NCBI RefSeq assembly: GCF_015694405.1
Contig: NZ_JADQDB010000010.1
Span: 62,001-126,000 of the forward strand
Length of the DNA: 64,000 bases
Direction: 5' to 3'
From: Pelagibacterium limicola
Lineage (GTDB): Bacteria; Pseudomonadota; Alphaproteobacteria; Rhizobiales; Devosiaceae
In this document: positions 39,101 through 47,281 of the stretch, in pieces
Layout of the letters: every line of letters begins with the position of its first letter
Numbering within the stretch: the stretch's first letter is position 1
The notes under the pieces: model-generated
What the model was told of the DNA's origin: nothing
Seen by the model: only the letters and a program-made list of their open reading frames with translations
The model's database searches: none
Position numbers and translations under genes: made by a program

Positions 39101-39602
39101 GCCCGCCGCCGCCCCAGCTCGCCTTGAGCATCAGGGGATAGCCGACCTTTTCGGCCATCTTCTCGACTTCGTTGAGATCGTCGGGCAGGGGCTCGGTGGC
39201 CGGCACCACCGGCACCCCGGCCTTGACGGCCATGTTTCGCGCCGCGACCTTGTTGCCAAGGTCGCGCATGGTCTGGGCTTTGGGCCCAATAAAGACGATC
39301 CCGGCATCGGCACAGGCTTCGGCGAATTCGGGGCTCTCGGACAACAGCCCGTAGCCGGGATGGATGGCATCGGCCCCCGAAATCCGCGCGACGCGGATAT
39401 ATTCCTCAATCTGGAGATAGGCTTCGACCGGCCCCTTGCCCTGTCCGATCAGATAGGCCTCGTCCGCCTTGAACCTGTGCAGCGCCAGCTTGTCCTCTTC
39501 GGCAAATACGGCGACCGTCTTGAGCCCCAGTTCATTGGCCGCACGGAACACCCGAATGGCGATTTCACTGCGGTTGGCGACAAGGATCTTCTTGATCGGC
39601 AT
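36162..39602 (-). CDS. pyc: Pyruvate carboxylase
   Basis: 1146 residues, the normal length for the single-chain alpha4 enzyme. In order: biotin carboxylase (starts KKILVANRSEIAIRV; ATP-grasp around SWGGGGRGMR, residues 1-450), carboxyltransferase with FTDTTMRDGHQSLLATRMRT and HFHTHDTSGA (about 530-830), tetramerisation region, and a C-terminal biotinyl domain with EAMKMET (Lys1112 biotinylated). It makes oxaloacetate from pyruvate, ATP and bicarbonate to refill the TCA cycle. Monocistronic. Confidence 0.98.
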   Translation of the reverse strand: MPIKKILVANRSEIAIRVFRAANELGLKTVAVFAEEDKLALHRFKADEAYLIGQGKGPVEAYLQIEEYIRVARISGADAIHPGYGLLSESPEFAEACADAGIVFIGPKAQTMRDLGNKVAARNMAVKAGVPVVPATEPLPDDLNEVEKMAEKVGYPLMLKASWGGGGRGMRRINSAKELRHEVSEGKREAKAAFGKDEMYLEKLVERARHVEVQLLGDDHGNLVHLFERDCSVQRRNQKVVERAPAPYLSEATRKALTEAALKLGNAASYRCAGTVEFLMDADSDEFYFIEVNPRIQVEHTVTEEVTGIDIVKAQIRIMDGAVIGTPESGVPSQENIRLNGHALQCRVTTEDPEENFIPDYGRITAYRGATGFGVRLDGGTAYSGAVITRYYDPLLEKVTTWAPTPEEAIARMDRALREFRIRGVSTNLAFLENIIAHPSFRNNTYTTRFIDTTPELFHIERRKDRATKLLTYIADVTVNGHPEVRDRPRPPAHAAAPVVPAYPPLSMIEGSRQILDRQGPKGLADWMKAQTRVLFTDTTMRDGHQSLLATRMRTYDIAAIAKAYSRGLPELFSLECWGGATFDVAMRFLNEDPWERLRKVREEAPNILTQMLLRGANGVGYTNYPDNVVQFFVSQAAEGGIDIFRVFDCLNWVENMRVAMDAVNAAGKVCEGVICYTGDMLDPDRAKYDLKYYVNLAKELEAAGAHVLGVKDMAGLMKPAAAKKLFQTLKVEIGLPIHFHTHDTSGASAATVLAACEVGVDAVDAAMDAFSGTTSQPTLGSLVAALAGTERDSGLDAKAIREISFYWEAVRAQYRAFESDLKGGASEVYLHEMPGGQFTNLKEQARSMGLETRWHEVAQAYADVNLMFGDIVKVTPSSKVVGDMALAMVSSGLSRADVENPDKEISFPDSVVGFFAGDLGQPPGGFPQALQKKVLKGKVPMTERPGAYLKPADLEEERRKAEAAAGTELDDYRLASYLMYPKVFTEFVKAQDNYGPTEVLPTPVYFYGLDPSDEIMVDLEKGKTMVVQYLGRSETDEKGRVKVFFDLNGQPRTVSVPDRLKAGEIVVRPKAVLGDAKQVGAPMPGVISTLAVQPGQKIEAGDVLVSIEAMKMETAIHAETDGVIAEVLVRPGDQIDAKDLLIRLE

Positions 39603-39776
39603 AAAGGCGGGCCCCTTTTTCCTCGAAAGCCTCGGACGCCGCGATTGTGATCTCCGAAGGGAAACCCGCGTCCATTGGGCTTTGGTCTAAGACGTCGAAC
39701 GTTCAGGCCGCGACAGACGGCAACCAGAATATTTCATCAGGGAAAACCCTGAAACCACACCCCAAGGTGCGCAGGA

Positions 39777-40199
39777 TCACGATAGCGGTTTATCGAGATG
39801 GGCAGCCAGATGGCTGATGTCATACCCGGCATGTGCTGCCGCGGTGATGATTTCCCCCGCGTCGCGCCCGCCCGCCTGGCTAAGGGCCCAGAGCGTGGTC
39901 GAACGCGTGCCCGAGCGGCAATAGCAGAACACAGGACCCGAACGGGTCTCGAACACCTGCCGCGTTGCCGCAATCATCTGGGGGGTTACACCCTCACGTC
40001 CCATCGGGATTTCGACATAGTCGATTCCCGCAGCTTTGGCGGCAGCGGCGATCTCGGCGCCGGAGGGCTGATCGGGCGCTTCGCCGTCGGGGCGATTATT
40101 GACGATGACCGAGAAGCCGGCAGCCTTGATGGTTGCGACGTCCTCGGGCTGGATTTGCCCCGCGACGCTCACCTCGTCGTTGATCTTCCTGATCTCCAA
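39777..40199 (-). CDS. TIGR01244 family phosphatase-like protein
   Basis: 140 residues of the TIGR01244/beta-lactamase-hydrolase-like family, related to dual-specificity phosphatases. The P-loop CysX5Arg is C-R-S-G-T-R-S in VFCYCRSGTRSTTLWAL. INDEVSVAGQIQPEDV and NNRPDGEAPDQP are family motifs. In other organisms it is the N-terminal half of a persulfide dioxygenase-like fusion (Blh); here it is free-standing with no beta-lactamase-fold partner beside it. Confidence 0.88.
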   Translation of the reverse strand: MEIRKINDEVSVAGQIQPEDVATIKAAGFSVIVNNRPDGEAPDQPSGAEIAAAAKAAGIDYVEIPMGREGVTPQMIAATRQVFETRSGPVFCYCRSGTRSTTLWALSQAGGRDAGEIITAAAHAGYDISHLAAHLDKPLS

Positions 40200-40278
40200 G
40201 ACCCCACACTCCCACCCCGGTTTCGGTACCGCCCTTATGCCACCGCCCTACCCGCTAGGCAACAGACGTGCTGCCCCT

Positions 40279-41370
40279 CTATCGGGCCTGCCGGCTCGCC
40301 CCGGTCTCGGCGTCCATTCCCGTCCAGTGGCGCCAGATCTGAGGCCGGGTGAGGATGAAATGGGTTGCGACCTCCTCCGGGCTGGCCTCGTGCTCGGTCT
40401 GCCAGGCGAGCAAACGGTTCATCTCCTCGAGCGGCATCTGCGCGCGACCGAAATAGGCCGCAATTTCGGGCGCGTTGACGAAAACCCATTCAGCCAACGC
40501 GATCACCACCGTATCGGGTGCATAACGAGAGGCCCCGAAAGGCATGCAATCGGCGATCGCCATGCATTGCGCGTTCCCCAGGTCGAAATCCCCCATGTCG
40601 AGCGCCACGAGATCGAGCCGGGAAATAAGCCCGTTGGGCTGCCAGTAATAGGTCAGCACCGGCTCGCGCTGGGCCACCTTGTCGGCAATCGTCCTGTCGA
40701 GCGTGAACCGGTCGAACGGCTCGACGGCATTGAACCGGTCGGAAAGCCCGTAAGCTGCAATCATCTTGGCAGTGAGGAGATTGCAGGCCCAATCTGCTGG
40801 ACAGGAAACGATCTGCGCCCGGTGCGCGCTGTTCGGCGCGAAAACGCGCCAGTAATCGCCCAACTGGCTCGCGGCAGTCAGCCCGGGATGATTTTCGAGC
40901 ACGTAACGGGGAACGAACCAGGCTTCCAGCGCCCCGCCCGAAAACGTGTCTCCGGCCGCACGCAGGGCTTGTGCCCTGAGCGCCCCATTCCAGATATCGG
41001 CATGACGCGACGCCCAGATTTCGGGGGCGACTGCGGGTTGGCGCGTAGTGGTCATCGAGGAGATGGTGGCTTCCGGATCGCCCGGAACGGTCCTTACCGA
41101 GCACCCGAAGCGCGCGGCGATGACCCGCGCGTGAATGTGGGCAAGTATGGCCGCCGAGGGCCAGCCCATTTCGGCTATCGTAAAATCGTCCGAGGCACAG
41201 GGCTTGTCGGGCACCGCTGCCCTGGGGCCCGTCGTACTGCCGAACGGGCGCGTCTCGAGCACCTGCACCTGACCCGCAGCGGCAAGCGGGAAGAAAGCAA
41301 GCGCGCACCCCACCAGAAATGGCACAATTGAGCGAGACATGGACTTCCGGGTGAACATGGATTTCAACAT
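40279..41370 (-). CDS. Glycine betaine/proline-type ABC binding protein (orphan)
   Basis: About 363 residues with a signal peptide (from MSRSIVPFLVGCALAFFPLAAAG); ATG 41340 is a good alternative start. The OpuAC/ProX-like domain contains MGWPSAAILAHIHARVIA, IWNGAL and EPVLTYYWQPNGL with aromatic residues that could cage a quaternary ammonium. No permease or ATPase gene is adjacent on either side, so it must work with distant components or have another job. Confidence 0.82.
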   Translation of the reverse strand: MLKSMFTRKSMSRSIVPFLVGCALAFFPLAAAGQVQVLETRPFGSTTGPRAAVPDKPCASDDFTIAEMGWPSAAILAHIHARVIAARFGCSVRTVPGDPEATISSMTTTRQPAVAPEIWASRHADIWNGALRAQALRAAGDTFSGGALEAWFVPRYVLENHPGLTAASQLGDYWRVFAPNSAHRAQIVSCPADWACNLLTAKMIAAYGLSDRFNAVEPFDRFTLDRTIADKVAQREPVLTYYWQPNGLISRLDLVALDMGDFDLGNAQCMAIADCMPFGASRYAPDTVVIALAEWVFVNAPEIAAYFGRAQMPLEEMNRLLAWQTEHEASPEEVATHFILTRPQIWRHWTGMDAETGASRQAR

Positions 41371-41580
41371 TCCGGCAAACTGGCAAAACCCGCACCGTTA
41401 AGCAACTGACGGAACGGACAAATCGCGCACGAAATCTGATGACTCGACGGGCGAGAATATGCAATTGTTTCGACCGCAGGGGTGTCAGCGAGTGGCCCCC
41501 GGTCCTGCCCTGGGACACGTTCAGAACGGCCGGCCATCGGCGCGATCGTGCCTTGGGGTAAAGAACATTGAGGGATATTC

Positions 41581-42789
41581 ATGCACCAGTTCAAAAAAGC
41601 TTTGACCCTTGCGGTCGCAACCAGCGTGCTCGGCGCCGCCGTTCCTGCACTTGCACAGGACGCAAAAATCGGACTTCTGATGGACCTGACCGGGCCGATC
41701 GAGAGCCTTGCGCCCCCGATCCTTGCCGGTGCGGAACTGGCTATCGCCCACGTCAACGAGCAGGGCGGCATTCTCGGCGGCCAGACGCTCGGCACCGCAA
41801 TCGGCGATTCAGCCTGTGACGCAACCACCTCGAGCGGCTCTGCCGACCGTCTCGTCAATACCGAGCAGGTCACCGCCATCGTTGGCGCCCTGTGCTCGGG
41901 CGCGACCATCGGCGGCGCCAACGCAGCAGCCATACCGGGCAATGTCGTGATGATTTCCCCGGCTTCGACCGCCGGCGCGCTCACCACGCTCGACGACAAC
42001 GACCTCGTGTTCCGCACGACGCCCTCGGACGCCTTCCAGGGCGTTTCGCTCGCCGAACTGCTGATCGAAAAGGGCATCAACGAAGTCGCCGTCACCTATG
42101 TGAACAACGACTATGGCTCCGGCCTCGCCAGCGACTTCACCGGCCGTTACGAAGAGCTCGGTGGCACGGTTGCGATCAGCCTTGCCCATGAGGAAGGCCG
42201 CGCAGACTATCGCGCCGATCTCGGCTCGCTCGCTGCGTCCGGTGCGATGGACCTCCTGATCATTGCCTATGCCTCGGGTTCGGGTCAGACGATCCTTCGC
42301 CAGGCTGTCGAGAGCGGCGATTTCACGTCTTTCATCGGTGCCGACGGCATGGTGGGCGACGAGCTTTTCACCGGCATCGATACCGCTGCGGTCGAAGGTA
42401 TGTTCGCTACGCGCGCCGGCACTTACGAAGGCGACGCGATTGGTGTCTTTGCCGAGCTGGCCGAGGCCGCCGGCGTCGCACCCGACGCGGTCTATGCCGC
42501 CCAGGCTTACGACGCGGCGTTCCTGCTGGCCCTCGCGATTGAAAAGAACGGCTCGGCTTCCCGCGACGGCATCTCCGCCGCTCTGCGCGACGTCGCTTCC
42601 GAACCCGGTGAAGTGATCCTTCCGGGCGAATGGTCCAAGGCTCTTGAAATTCTCGCCGCCGGCGGGGACATCAACTACGAAGGCGCCTCGGGCTCGCACG
42701 AATTCGACGAGAACGGCGACGTTGCCGGTATCATTCTCGAATACGTAGTGCGCAACGGCTCGTGGGTTGAGGTTGGCTCCGTCCAATAA
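41581..42789 (+). CDS. Branched-chain amino-acid-type ABC binding protein
   Basis: 402 residues. Signal peptide 1-24 (cleavage after AQ at ALAQDA). The periplasmic binding fold of the LivJ/Leu-Ile-Val type contains GLLMDLTGPIESLAPPILAGAELAIAHVNEQGGILGG and the Cys pair around DSACDATTS. The livHMGF genes lie convergent, 180 bases past it, forming one complete system. GAGGGATATTC precedes the ATG. Ligand could be leucine, urea-like or other amides. Confidence 0.9.
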   Translation: MHQFKKALTLAVATSVLGAAVPALAQDAKIGLLMDLTGPIESLAPPILAGAELAIAHVNEQGGILGGQTLGTAIGDSACDATTSSGSADRLVNTEQVTAIVGALCSGATIGGANAAAIPGNVVMISPASTAGALTTLDDNDLVFRTTPSDAFQGVSLAELLIEKGINEVAVTYVNNDYGSGLASDFTGRYEELGGTVAISLAHEEGRADYRADLGSLAASGAMDLLIIAYASGSGQTILRQAVESGDFTSFIGADGMVGDELFTGIDTAAVEGMFATRAGTYEGDAIGVFAELAEAAGVAPDAVYAAQAYDAAFLLALAIEKNGSASRDGISAALRDVASEPGEVILPGEWSKALEILAAGGDINYEGASGSHEFDENGDVAGIILEYVVRNGSWVEVGSVQ

Positions 42790-42811
42790 GCGGAACAGCG
42801 ATAAATCAAGA

Positions 42812-42841
42812 GGCCCGGATCTTGCGATCCGGGCCTTTTTG
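42812..42841 (+). terminator. Rho-independent terminator after the LivJ-like gene
   Basis: GCCCGGATC and GATCCGGGC pair around TTGC and are followed by TTTTTG. It lies 25 bases past the stop. Confidence 0.88.
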
Positions 42842-42922
42842 TTCCCGCACCTCGGGGACGCTGCTATCCTGAACTGTTGCGCAGGGTGCCCGATATATCG
42901 AATAACAGGCCAAGCGCATTTT

Positions 42923-42965
42923 TAACTGAACGAACTGAACGAAAATCGTTCAGTTCGTTCAGTTA
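42923..42965. repeat. 43-base inverted repeat with internal tandem repeat
   Basis: A 19-bp perfect arm (TAACTGAACGAACTGAACG) is mirrored after AAAAT. Within the arm ACTGAACGA is repeated in tandem. It is AT-richer than its surroundings, lies between the LivJ-like terminator and the livM 3' end, and lacks a strong T-run on either side. Function unknown. Confidence 0.8.
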
Positions 42966-42970
42966 TACTT

Positions 42971-44254
42971 TTAATCGTGCCGCCGCACGAATTCTGGCAG
43001 CAGACCCTTAGGTGCAAACCGCAATGCAACGGTGATCACCAGGCCGAGGACGAACACCCGCATCTGCACTGAGCGGGACGAAATATCGGGAATGGCGCCC
43101 CATCCCATGTCGGACGAGAAGTTGGAAAGCGTCTGGAACAGTGCCTGGGCCAAGGGTTCGGACAACATCCAAACGATATAGATGAGCAGTCCCCCAAGCA
43201 ATGCGCCGAAATTATTGCCAGCACCCCCAACGATCAGCATAACCCAGATGACGAAGGTATGATGGATCGGCTGGTAGCTAGAGGGATCGTATATCCCGAC
43301 GAACGAGACGAGAATCGCCCCGCCGATCCCCATTAACGCGGAGCCGAACACGAAGAGTTCAAGCTGGCGCCGCGTCACGTCCTTACCCATCGATCCAGCA
43401 GCGACATGGTTGTCGCGGATAGCACGCATCATGCGGCCCCACGGGCCGTTATAGGCCCGATGGATAAGGAACAGAGCGACCACGACGACTCCCACAACGA
43501 CGAGGAGAAACCCGAGGCGGGCATAGATGAAGCTCGATGCCGGGTCATACCCCCAGCTCTGAAAGGTCTGCGGATTGGGCACGGGCCAAGGAATGGGCGA
43601 AACCGTCAGCGTGCCGCGCGTCAGCCATTCGACGTTCTTGATCACCGCACGCAGGATTTCGGCGATGCCGATGGTGGCGATGGCGAGGTAATCGGTCCGC
43701 AGCCCAAGGCTCACCTTGCCGACGAAAAATCCGATACCGGCGGCAAGCAGCCCGCCGAACGCCCAGCCGAGCAGTACCGGCAGCCCCAACCCGCCGACCC
43801 AGCCGGACTGGCTGATGATATAGCTGGCGGCCGGATCCATCTGCGAGCGGAAGAGGATATAGGCGACAAACCACGCCAGGACGATCACCATCCCGCGCCA
43901 CTTCCCCGTGATACCCACACGCTGGACGTTGTGTGCAAGAATGATCATGGCCGCACCGGCCACGGCGGCGAGCAGGGTCAGCCCCAACATCGCCGGCCCG
44001 TTCGAAACCCAGAATGCCTCGTTCACCGGATAGGAGATGAAGGTGACGCCAAACCCGCCAAGCATCAGCATCCCAAGGATGCCGAAATTAAACAGCCCGC
44101 CAAACCCCCATTGGATGTTGAGCCCCATCGCGATCAGCGCGAAGGCGAAGGCTTCGACCATCAGGCGCACCGTGAACGGCGACCCCATGAACAGCCCCAC
44201 ACCGACTATGAGAAGGAACAGCCCCGAGAAAAGGCCGACATAGCGCATCGTCAT
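42971..44254 (-). CDS. livM: Branched-chain amino-acid ABC permease LivM
   Basis: 427 residues, about 10-12 transmembrane segments, longer than the E. coli average because of extra N-terminal helices. The family motif SLGLRTDYLAIATIGIAEILRAV is present, as is the typical GGAGNNFGALLGGLLI coupling stretch. Its start overlaps the livH stop by 4 bases. Confidence 0.9.
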   Translation of the reverse strand: MTMRYVGLFSGLFLLIVGVGLFMGSPFTVRLMVEAFAFALIAMGLNIQWGFGGLFNFGILGMLMLGGFGVTFISYPVNEAFWVSNGPAMLGLTLLAAVAGAAMIILAHNVQRVGITGKWRGMVIVLAWFVAYILFRSQMDPAASYIISQSGWVGGLGLPVLLGWAFGGLLAAGIGFFVGKVSLGLRTDYLAIATIGIAEILRAVIKNVEWLTRGTLTVSPIPWPVPNPQTFQSWGYDPASSFIYARLGFLLVVVGVVVVALFLIHRAYNGPWGRMMRAIRDNHVAAGSMGKDVTRRQLELFVFGSALMGIGGAILVSFVGIYDPSSYQPIHHTFVIWVMLIVGGAGNNFGALLGGLLIYIVWMLSEPLAQALFQTLSNFSSDMGWGAIPDISSRSVQMRVFVLGLVITVALRFAPKGLLPEFVRRHD

Positions 44255-45255
44255 GTCGAGGCTCCCTTGAAGATACCCGTGGGCCTGACAAGCAGTACGA
44301 CGACAAGGATGATGAAGGCGACGGTGAGCTTATATTCGGACTGCACCAAAGCAAGCGATCCGGGAATTTCGAACCAATCGGGAAGGGCCGCGCGGAAGGG
44401 CCTCAAAAGCACGGCCCAGTTGAAAACCGCAAGCGTTTCCGCAAAGCCGAGCAGGAAGCCGCCGGCGATCGCGCCATAAGCATGCCCAAGCCCTCCGACG
44501 ATGGCCGCCGCAAAGATTGGCAGGAGAATATTGAAGGCGAGGTCGGGTTTGAGCGAAACGTCGAGCGCCAGCATGGCTCCGGCCATGCACGCAAGGGCTC
44601 CGGCGATAACCCACGTCACGCGCACGACGAGCCGCGTGTTGATCCCCGATACGCGGGCCAGGTCGGCATTGTCGGCCATCGCCCGCATCCCCTTGCCCAA
44701 CCGCGAGCGGGTGAGGAAATAATGGAGCGCGATGACGGCAATGGCTGTCAGGACGACGAGCAACAACTGCGGCTCGGTGAACGAGATCGGCCGCGTTACC
44801 CCCTCGAAAGGCAGATCGATGCGGATCAGCTTCTTGGGCTCGCCATCAAAAAATGAACGCGTCGAGGATCCAAAGAACAGCCGGATCAACCCCTGGATCA
44901 TCATGGTGACCCCGATCGAGGCGATCAGAAGCGTTACCGGTTTGGCGCCACGGGCGCGCAGGGGTGCATAGAACCCCTTGTCGATGCCAAGCGCCAGCAC
45001 CGCCGCGATACCCATAGCCAAGGGCAGGACGACAAATCCGGTCGGCAGCGGAAAGGCGATGCCAAACCCGGCGACAATCGCGGCAAGGATAAAGGTGATG
45101 AACCCGCCGAGCGTCATCATGTCGCCATGTGCAAAATGGGCAAAGCGCAGGATGCCGAAGATCAAGGTGATGCCGACGGCCCCAAGCGCATAGATCGAAC
45201 CGAGCACGACCCCGCCGATTACCACCTGGTTGAAAAAGAAAACAAGCTCGTTCAT
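44251..45255 (-). CDS. livH: Branched-chain amino-acid ABC permease LivH
   Basis: 334 residues from ATG 45255 (MNELVFFFNQVVIGGVVLGSIYALGAVG). FAHGDMMTLGGF and VGGLGHAYGAIAGGFLLGF are LivH hallmarks. The frame is open further upstream but that part runs into livF and has no similarity. It lies 7 bases after the livF stop. Confidence 0.92.
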   Translation of the reverse strand: MNELVFFFNQVVIGGVVLGSIYALGAVGITLIFGILRFAHFAHGDMMTLGGFITFILAAIVAGFGIAFPLPTGFVVLPLAMGIAAVLALGIDKGFYAPLRARGAKPVTLLIASIGVTMMIQGLIRLFFGSSTRSFFDGEPKKLIRIDLPFEGVTRPISFTEPQLLLVVLTAIAVIALHYFLTRSRLGKGMRAMADNADLARVSGINTRLVVRVTWVIAGALACMAGAMLALDVSLKPDLAFNILLPIFAAAIVGGLGHAYGAIAGGFLLGFAETLAVFNWAVLLRPFRAALPDWFEIPGSLALVQSEYKLTVAFIILVVVLLVRPTGIFKGAST

Positions 45256-45262
45256 CCGGCGG

Positions 45263-45967
45263 TCAACCCCCAAGGAAACTTTTGGCCACGTCGGGATCGT
45301 CGAGCAATTCGCGGCCCGTACCGGTAAACCGGTTCTGCCCCGACGCGAGGACGAACCCCTTGGACGCGAAGGCAAGCGCCTGGCGCGCATTCTGCTCGAC
45401 CATCAATATGCCGACGCCGGCTTTGTTGATTTTGACGACCTGCTCGAAGATTTCCATCATGTAGCGCGGGGAAAGTCCGGCCGAAGGCTCATCGAGCATG
45501 AGCAATCTCGGCTTGCTCATCAGCGCCCGGCCCATCGCCACCATCTGGCGCTGACCGCCCGAAAGCTCACCTGCGTTCTGGCGCCGCTTGGCCTTCAGAT
45601 CGGGAAACATCTCATAGACCATCTCGAGGCTGTCGCTGAGATCGTCGCGCCGCGTGAACGCGCCCATCTCGAAATTCTCGTGCACGGTCATCGATGTAAA
45701 GACGTTATGCTCCTGGGGAACGAAGGAAAGGCCCAGCGGGACCAGCCGGTCCGCTTCCCAATTGGTGATCTCCTGCCCGTCGAAGGAGACGGTTCCTTCG
45801 CTCACCTTCAAAAGCCCAAATATGGCCTTGAGTGTCGTGGATTTTCCCGCCCCGTTCGGTCCAACGATCACCCCGATGTCGGAGGCATCGATGGCAATGT
45901 CGACACCGTTGAGAATGGGCGCCCCACCATAACCGGCCTGAACGTTCCTGAGCTCGACGAGACTCAT
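45263..45967 (-). CDS. livF: Branched-chain amino-acid ABC ATPase LivF
   Basis: 234 residues. Walker A GPNGAGKST, signature ELSGGQRQMVAMGRAL, Walker B LLMLDEPSAGLSP, with the LivF-specific LGLSFVPQEHNVFTSMTVHENF Q-loop. The start ATG 45967 overlaps the end of livG by 4 bases. Confidence 0.94.
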   Translation of the reverse strand: MSLVELRNVQAGYGGAPILNGVDIAIDASDIGVIVGPNGAGKSTTLKAIFGLLKVSEGTVSFDGQEITNWEADRLVPLGLSFVPQEHNVFTSMTVHENFEMGAFTRRDDLSDSLEMVYEMFPDLKAKRRQNAGELSGGQRQMVAMGRALMSKPRLLMLDEPSAGLSPRYMMEIFEQVVKINKAGVGILMVEQNARQALAFASKGFVLASGQNRFTGTGRELLDDPDVAKSFLGG

Positions 45968-46749
45968 TGGACGGCCTCCACCGGTGCGCCGAAATAGGCC
46001 TCGACGATCTGCGGATTGCGGCGCAACTCCTCCATCGTACCCTTGGCGATGACTTCGCCCTGCGCCATCACGATCACCGGGTCGCACAGCCGCGCGATAA
46101 GATCCATGTCGTGCTCGATAACAAAGAAGGTATAGCCGAGCTCGCGGTTCATGCGCTCGATATTGGCCGCCAGATCGTTGAGAAGCGTCTTGTTGACGCC
46201 TGCTGCCACCTCGTCGAGCAGCACCACCTTGGCATCCACCATCATGGTGCGGCCGAGCTCGAGGAGCTTTTTCTGCCCCCCGGAGAGGTTGCCGGCAAAC
46301 TCGTTCTTGACGTGGCCGAGATTGAGAAAATCGATAACCTCCAGGGCCTTCTGCCGAAGCTCGGACTCGCGCCGCGCCGCAAGTCCGGGCCTGAACCAGA
46401 GATTGGAGAGATATTCTCCCGGCTGATCGCCGGGCACCATCATAAGGTTTTCGAGCGCCGTCAGCTGCGAGAATTCATGGGCAATCTGGAACGTCCTCAA
46501 CATGCCCAGCCTGAATAGCTGGTGCGGCTTGAGCCCGGTAATGTCCCGTCCGTCAAAGACAATCCGGCCGTCCGAGGGGACGATATTACCCGCCACCATG
46601 TTGAAGAGCGTCGTCTTGCCCGCCCCGTTCGGCCCGATAAGCCCGGTGATCGATCCCCGCGCGACCTCCAGCGAGCAGCCGTTGACCGCCAAAAGCCCGC
46701 CAAAACGCTTTGAGACGTTGCGGACCTCGATAATAGCATCAGATATCAA
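45964..46749 (-). CDS. livG: Branched-chain amino-acid ABC ATPase LivG
   Basis: 261 residues if TTG 46749 is the start (AAGG is 6 bases upstream, and the first residues ISDAIIEVRNVSKRFGG match the family); ATG 46812 would add 21 unusual residues. Walker A GPNGAGKTT, signature LSGGQKKLLELGRTMM, Walker B VVLLDEVAAGVN, with E followed by V in place of the usual E-P. First gene of livGFHM. Confidence 0.92.
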   Translation of the reverse strand: MISDAIIEVRNVSKRFGGLLAVNGCSLEVARGSITGLIGPNGAGKTTLFNMVAGNIVPSDGRIVFDGRDITGLKPHQLFRLGMLRTFQIAHEFSQLTALENLMMVPGDQPGEYLSNLWFRPGLAARRESELRQKALEVIDFLNLGHVKNEFAGNLSGGQKKLLELGRTMMVDAKVVLLDEVAAGVNKTLLNDLAANIERMNRELGYTFFVIEHDMDLIARLCDPVIVMAQGEVIAKGTMEELRRNPQIVEAYFGAPVEAVQ

Positions 46750-46852
46750 TGCCGACCTTGCCCTTGTGATGGTTTGTGCACTTTCGGGACGTGCTGCCCA
46801 AATTGGCGGCATCTGCACACAAGCTGGCCGCCCGGTCAACTCTTACCGCTGG

Positions 46853-47221
46853 TCACAGCGCCGCGAGGACGGCCTTGGCCGTGGATATGTTGCACGCAAG
46901 CGGTATGTCGTAGAGCATCGCCAGCCGGGTCAGGGCCTTGACGTCGACATCGTGCGGCAGCGCCGTAAGGGGATCGATGAAGAAAAAGAGAGCATCGAGC
47001 CGTCCTTCGGCAATCATCGCCCCGAGTTGGGCATCCCCGCCCAGTGGCCCGCTCTTGAGGCGCGTGATGGAGAGCCCTGCGCCTTCGGCGACACGCCCCC
47101 CGGTCGTGCCGGTTCCGTAAAGCTCGAACCGGACGAGCCGTTCGCGGTTTTCCCGCGCGAAGGCGACCATGTCGTCCTTCTTGTCGTCGTGGGCCACCAG
47201 CCCGATCCGCTTAGCTGCCAT
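46853..47221 (-). CDS. mgsA: Methylglyoxal synthase
   Basis: 122 residues from ATG 47221. It converts dihydroxyacetone phosphate to methylglyoxal and phosphate, a bypass of lower glycolysis. Motifs: [16 protein letters not shown] with the catalytic Asp region, [20 protein letters not shown] and [21 protein letters not shown], where the His is catalytic. Length and motifs match the enterobacterial enzyme, though the C-terminus is short. It is 60 bases downstream of a ROK regulator on the same strand. Confidence 0.95.
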   Translation of the reverse strand: MAAKRIGLVAHDDKKDDMVAFARENRERLVRFELYGTGTTGGRVAEGAGLSITRLKSGPLGGDAQLGAMIAEGRLDALFFFIDPLTALPHDVDVKALTRLAMLYDIPLACNISTAKAVLAAL

Positions 47222-47281
47222 CGATGACCCTTGCACCAGCCAGTCACAAGGTTCAATCACAATGCGGCGCGGGAGCCAAGC

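Noticed and set aside
36807-39650. Two long open frames (555 and 360 codons) antisense to pyc
   Set aside because: They mirror the GC-rich third-position bias of pyc on the opposite strand; the translations show no domain and the pyc frame is fully conserved.
43406-44479. Long open frame antisense to livM
   Set aside because: Charged low-complexity mirror translation inside a convincing membrane permease.
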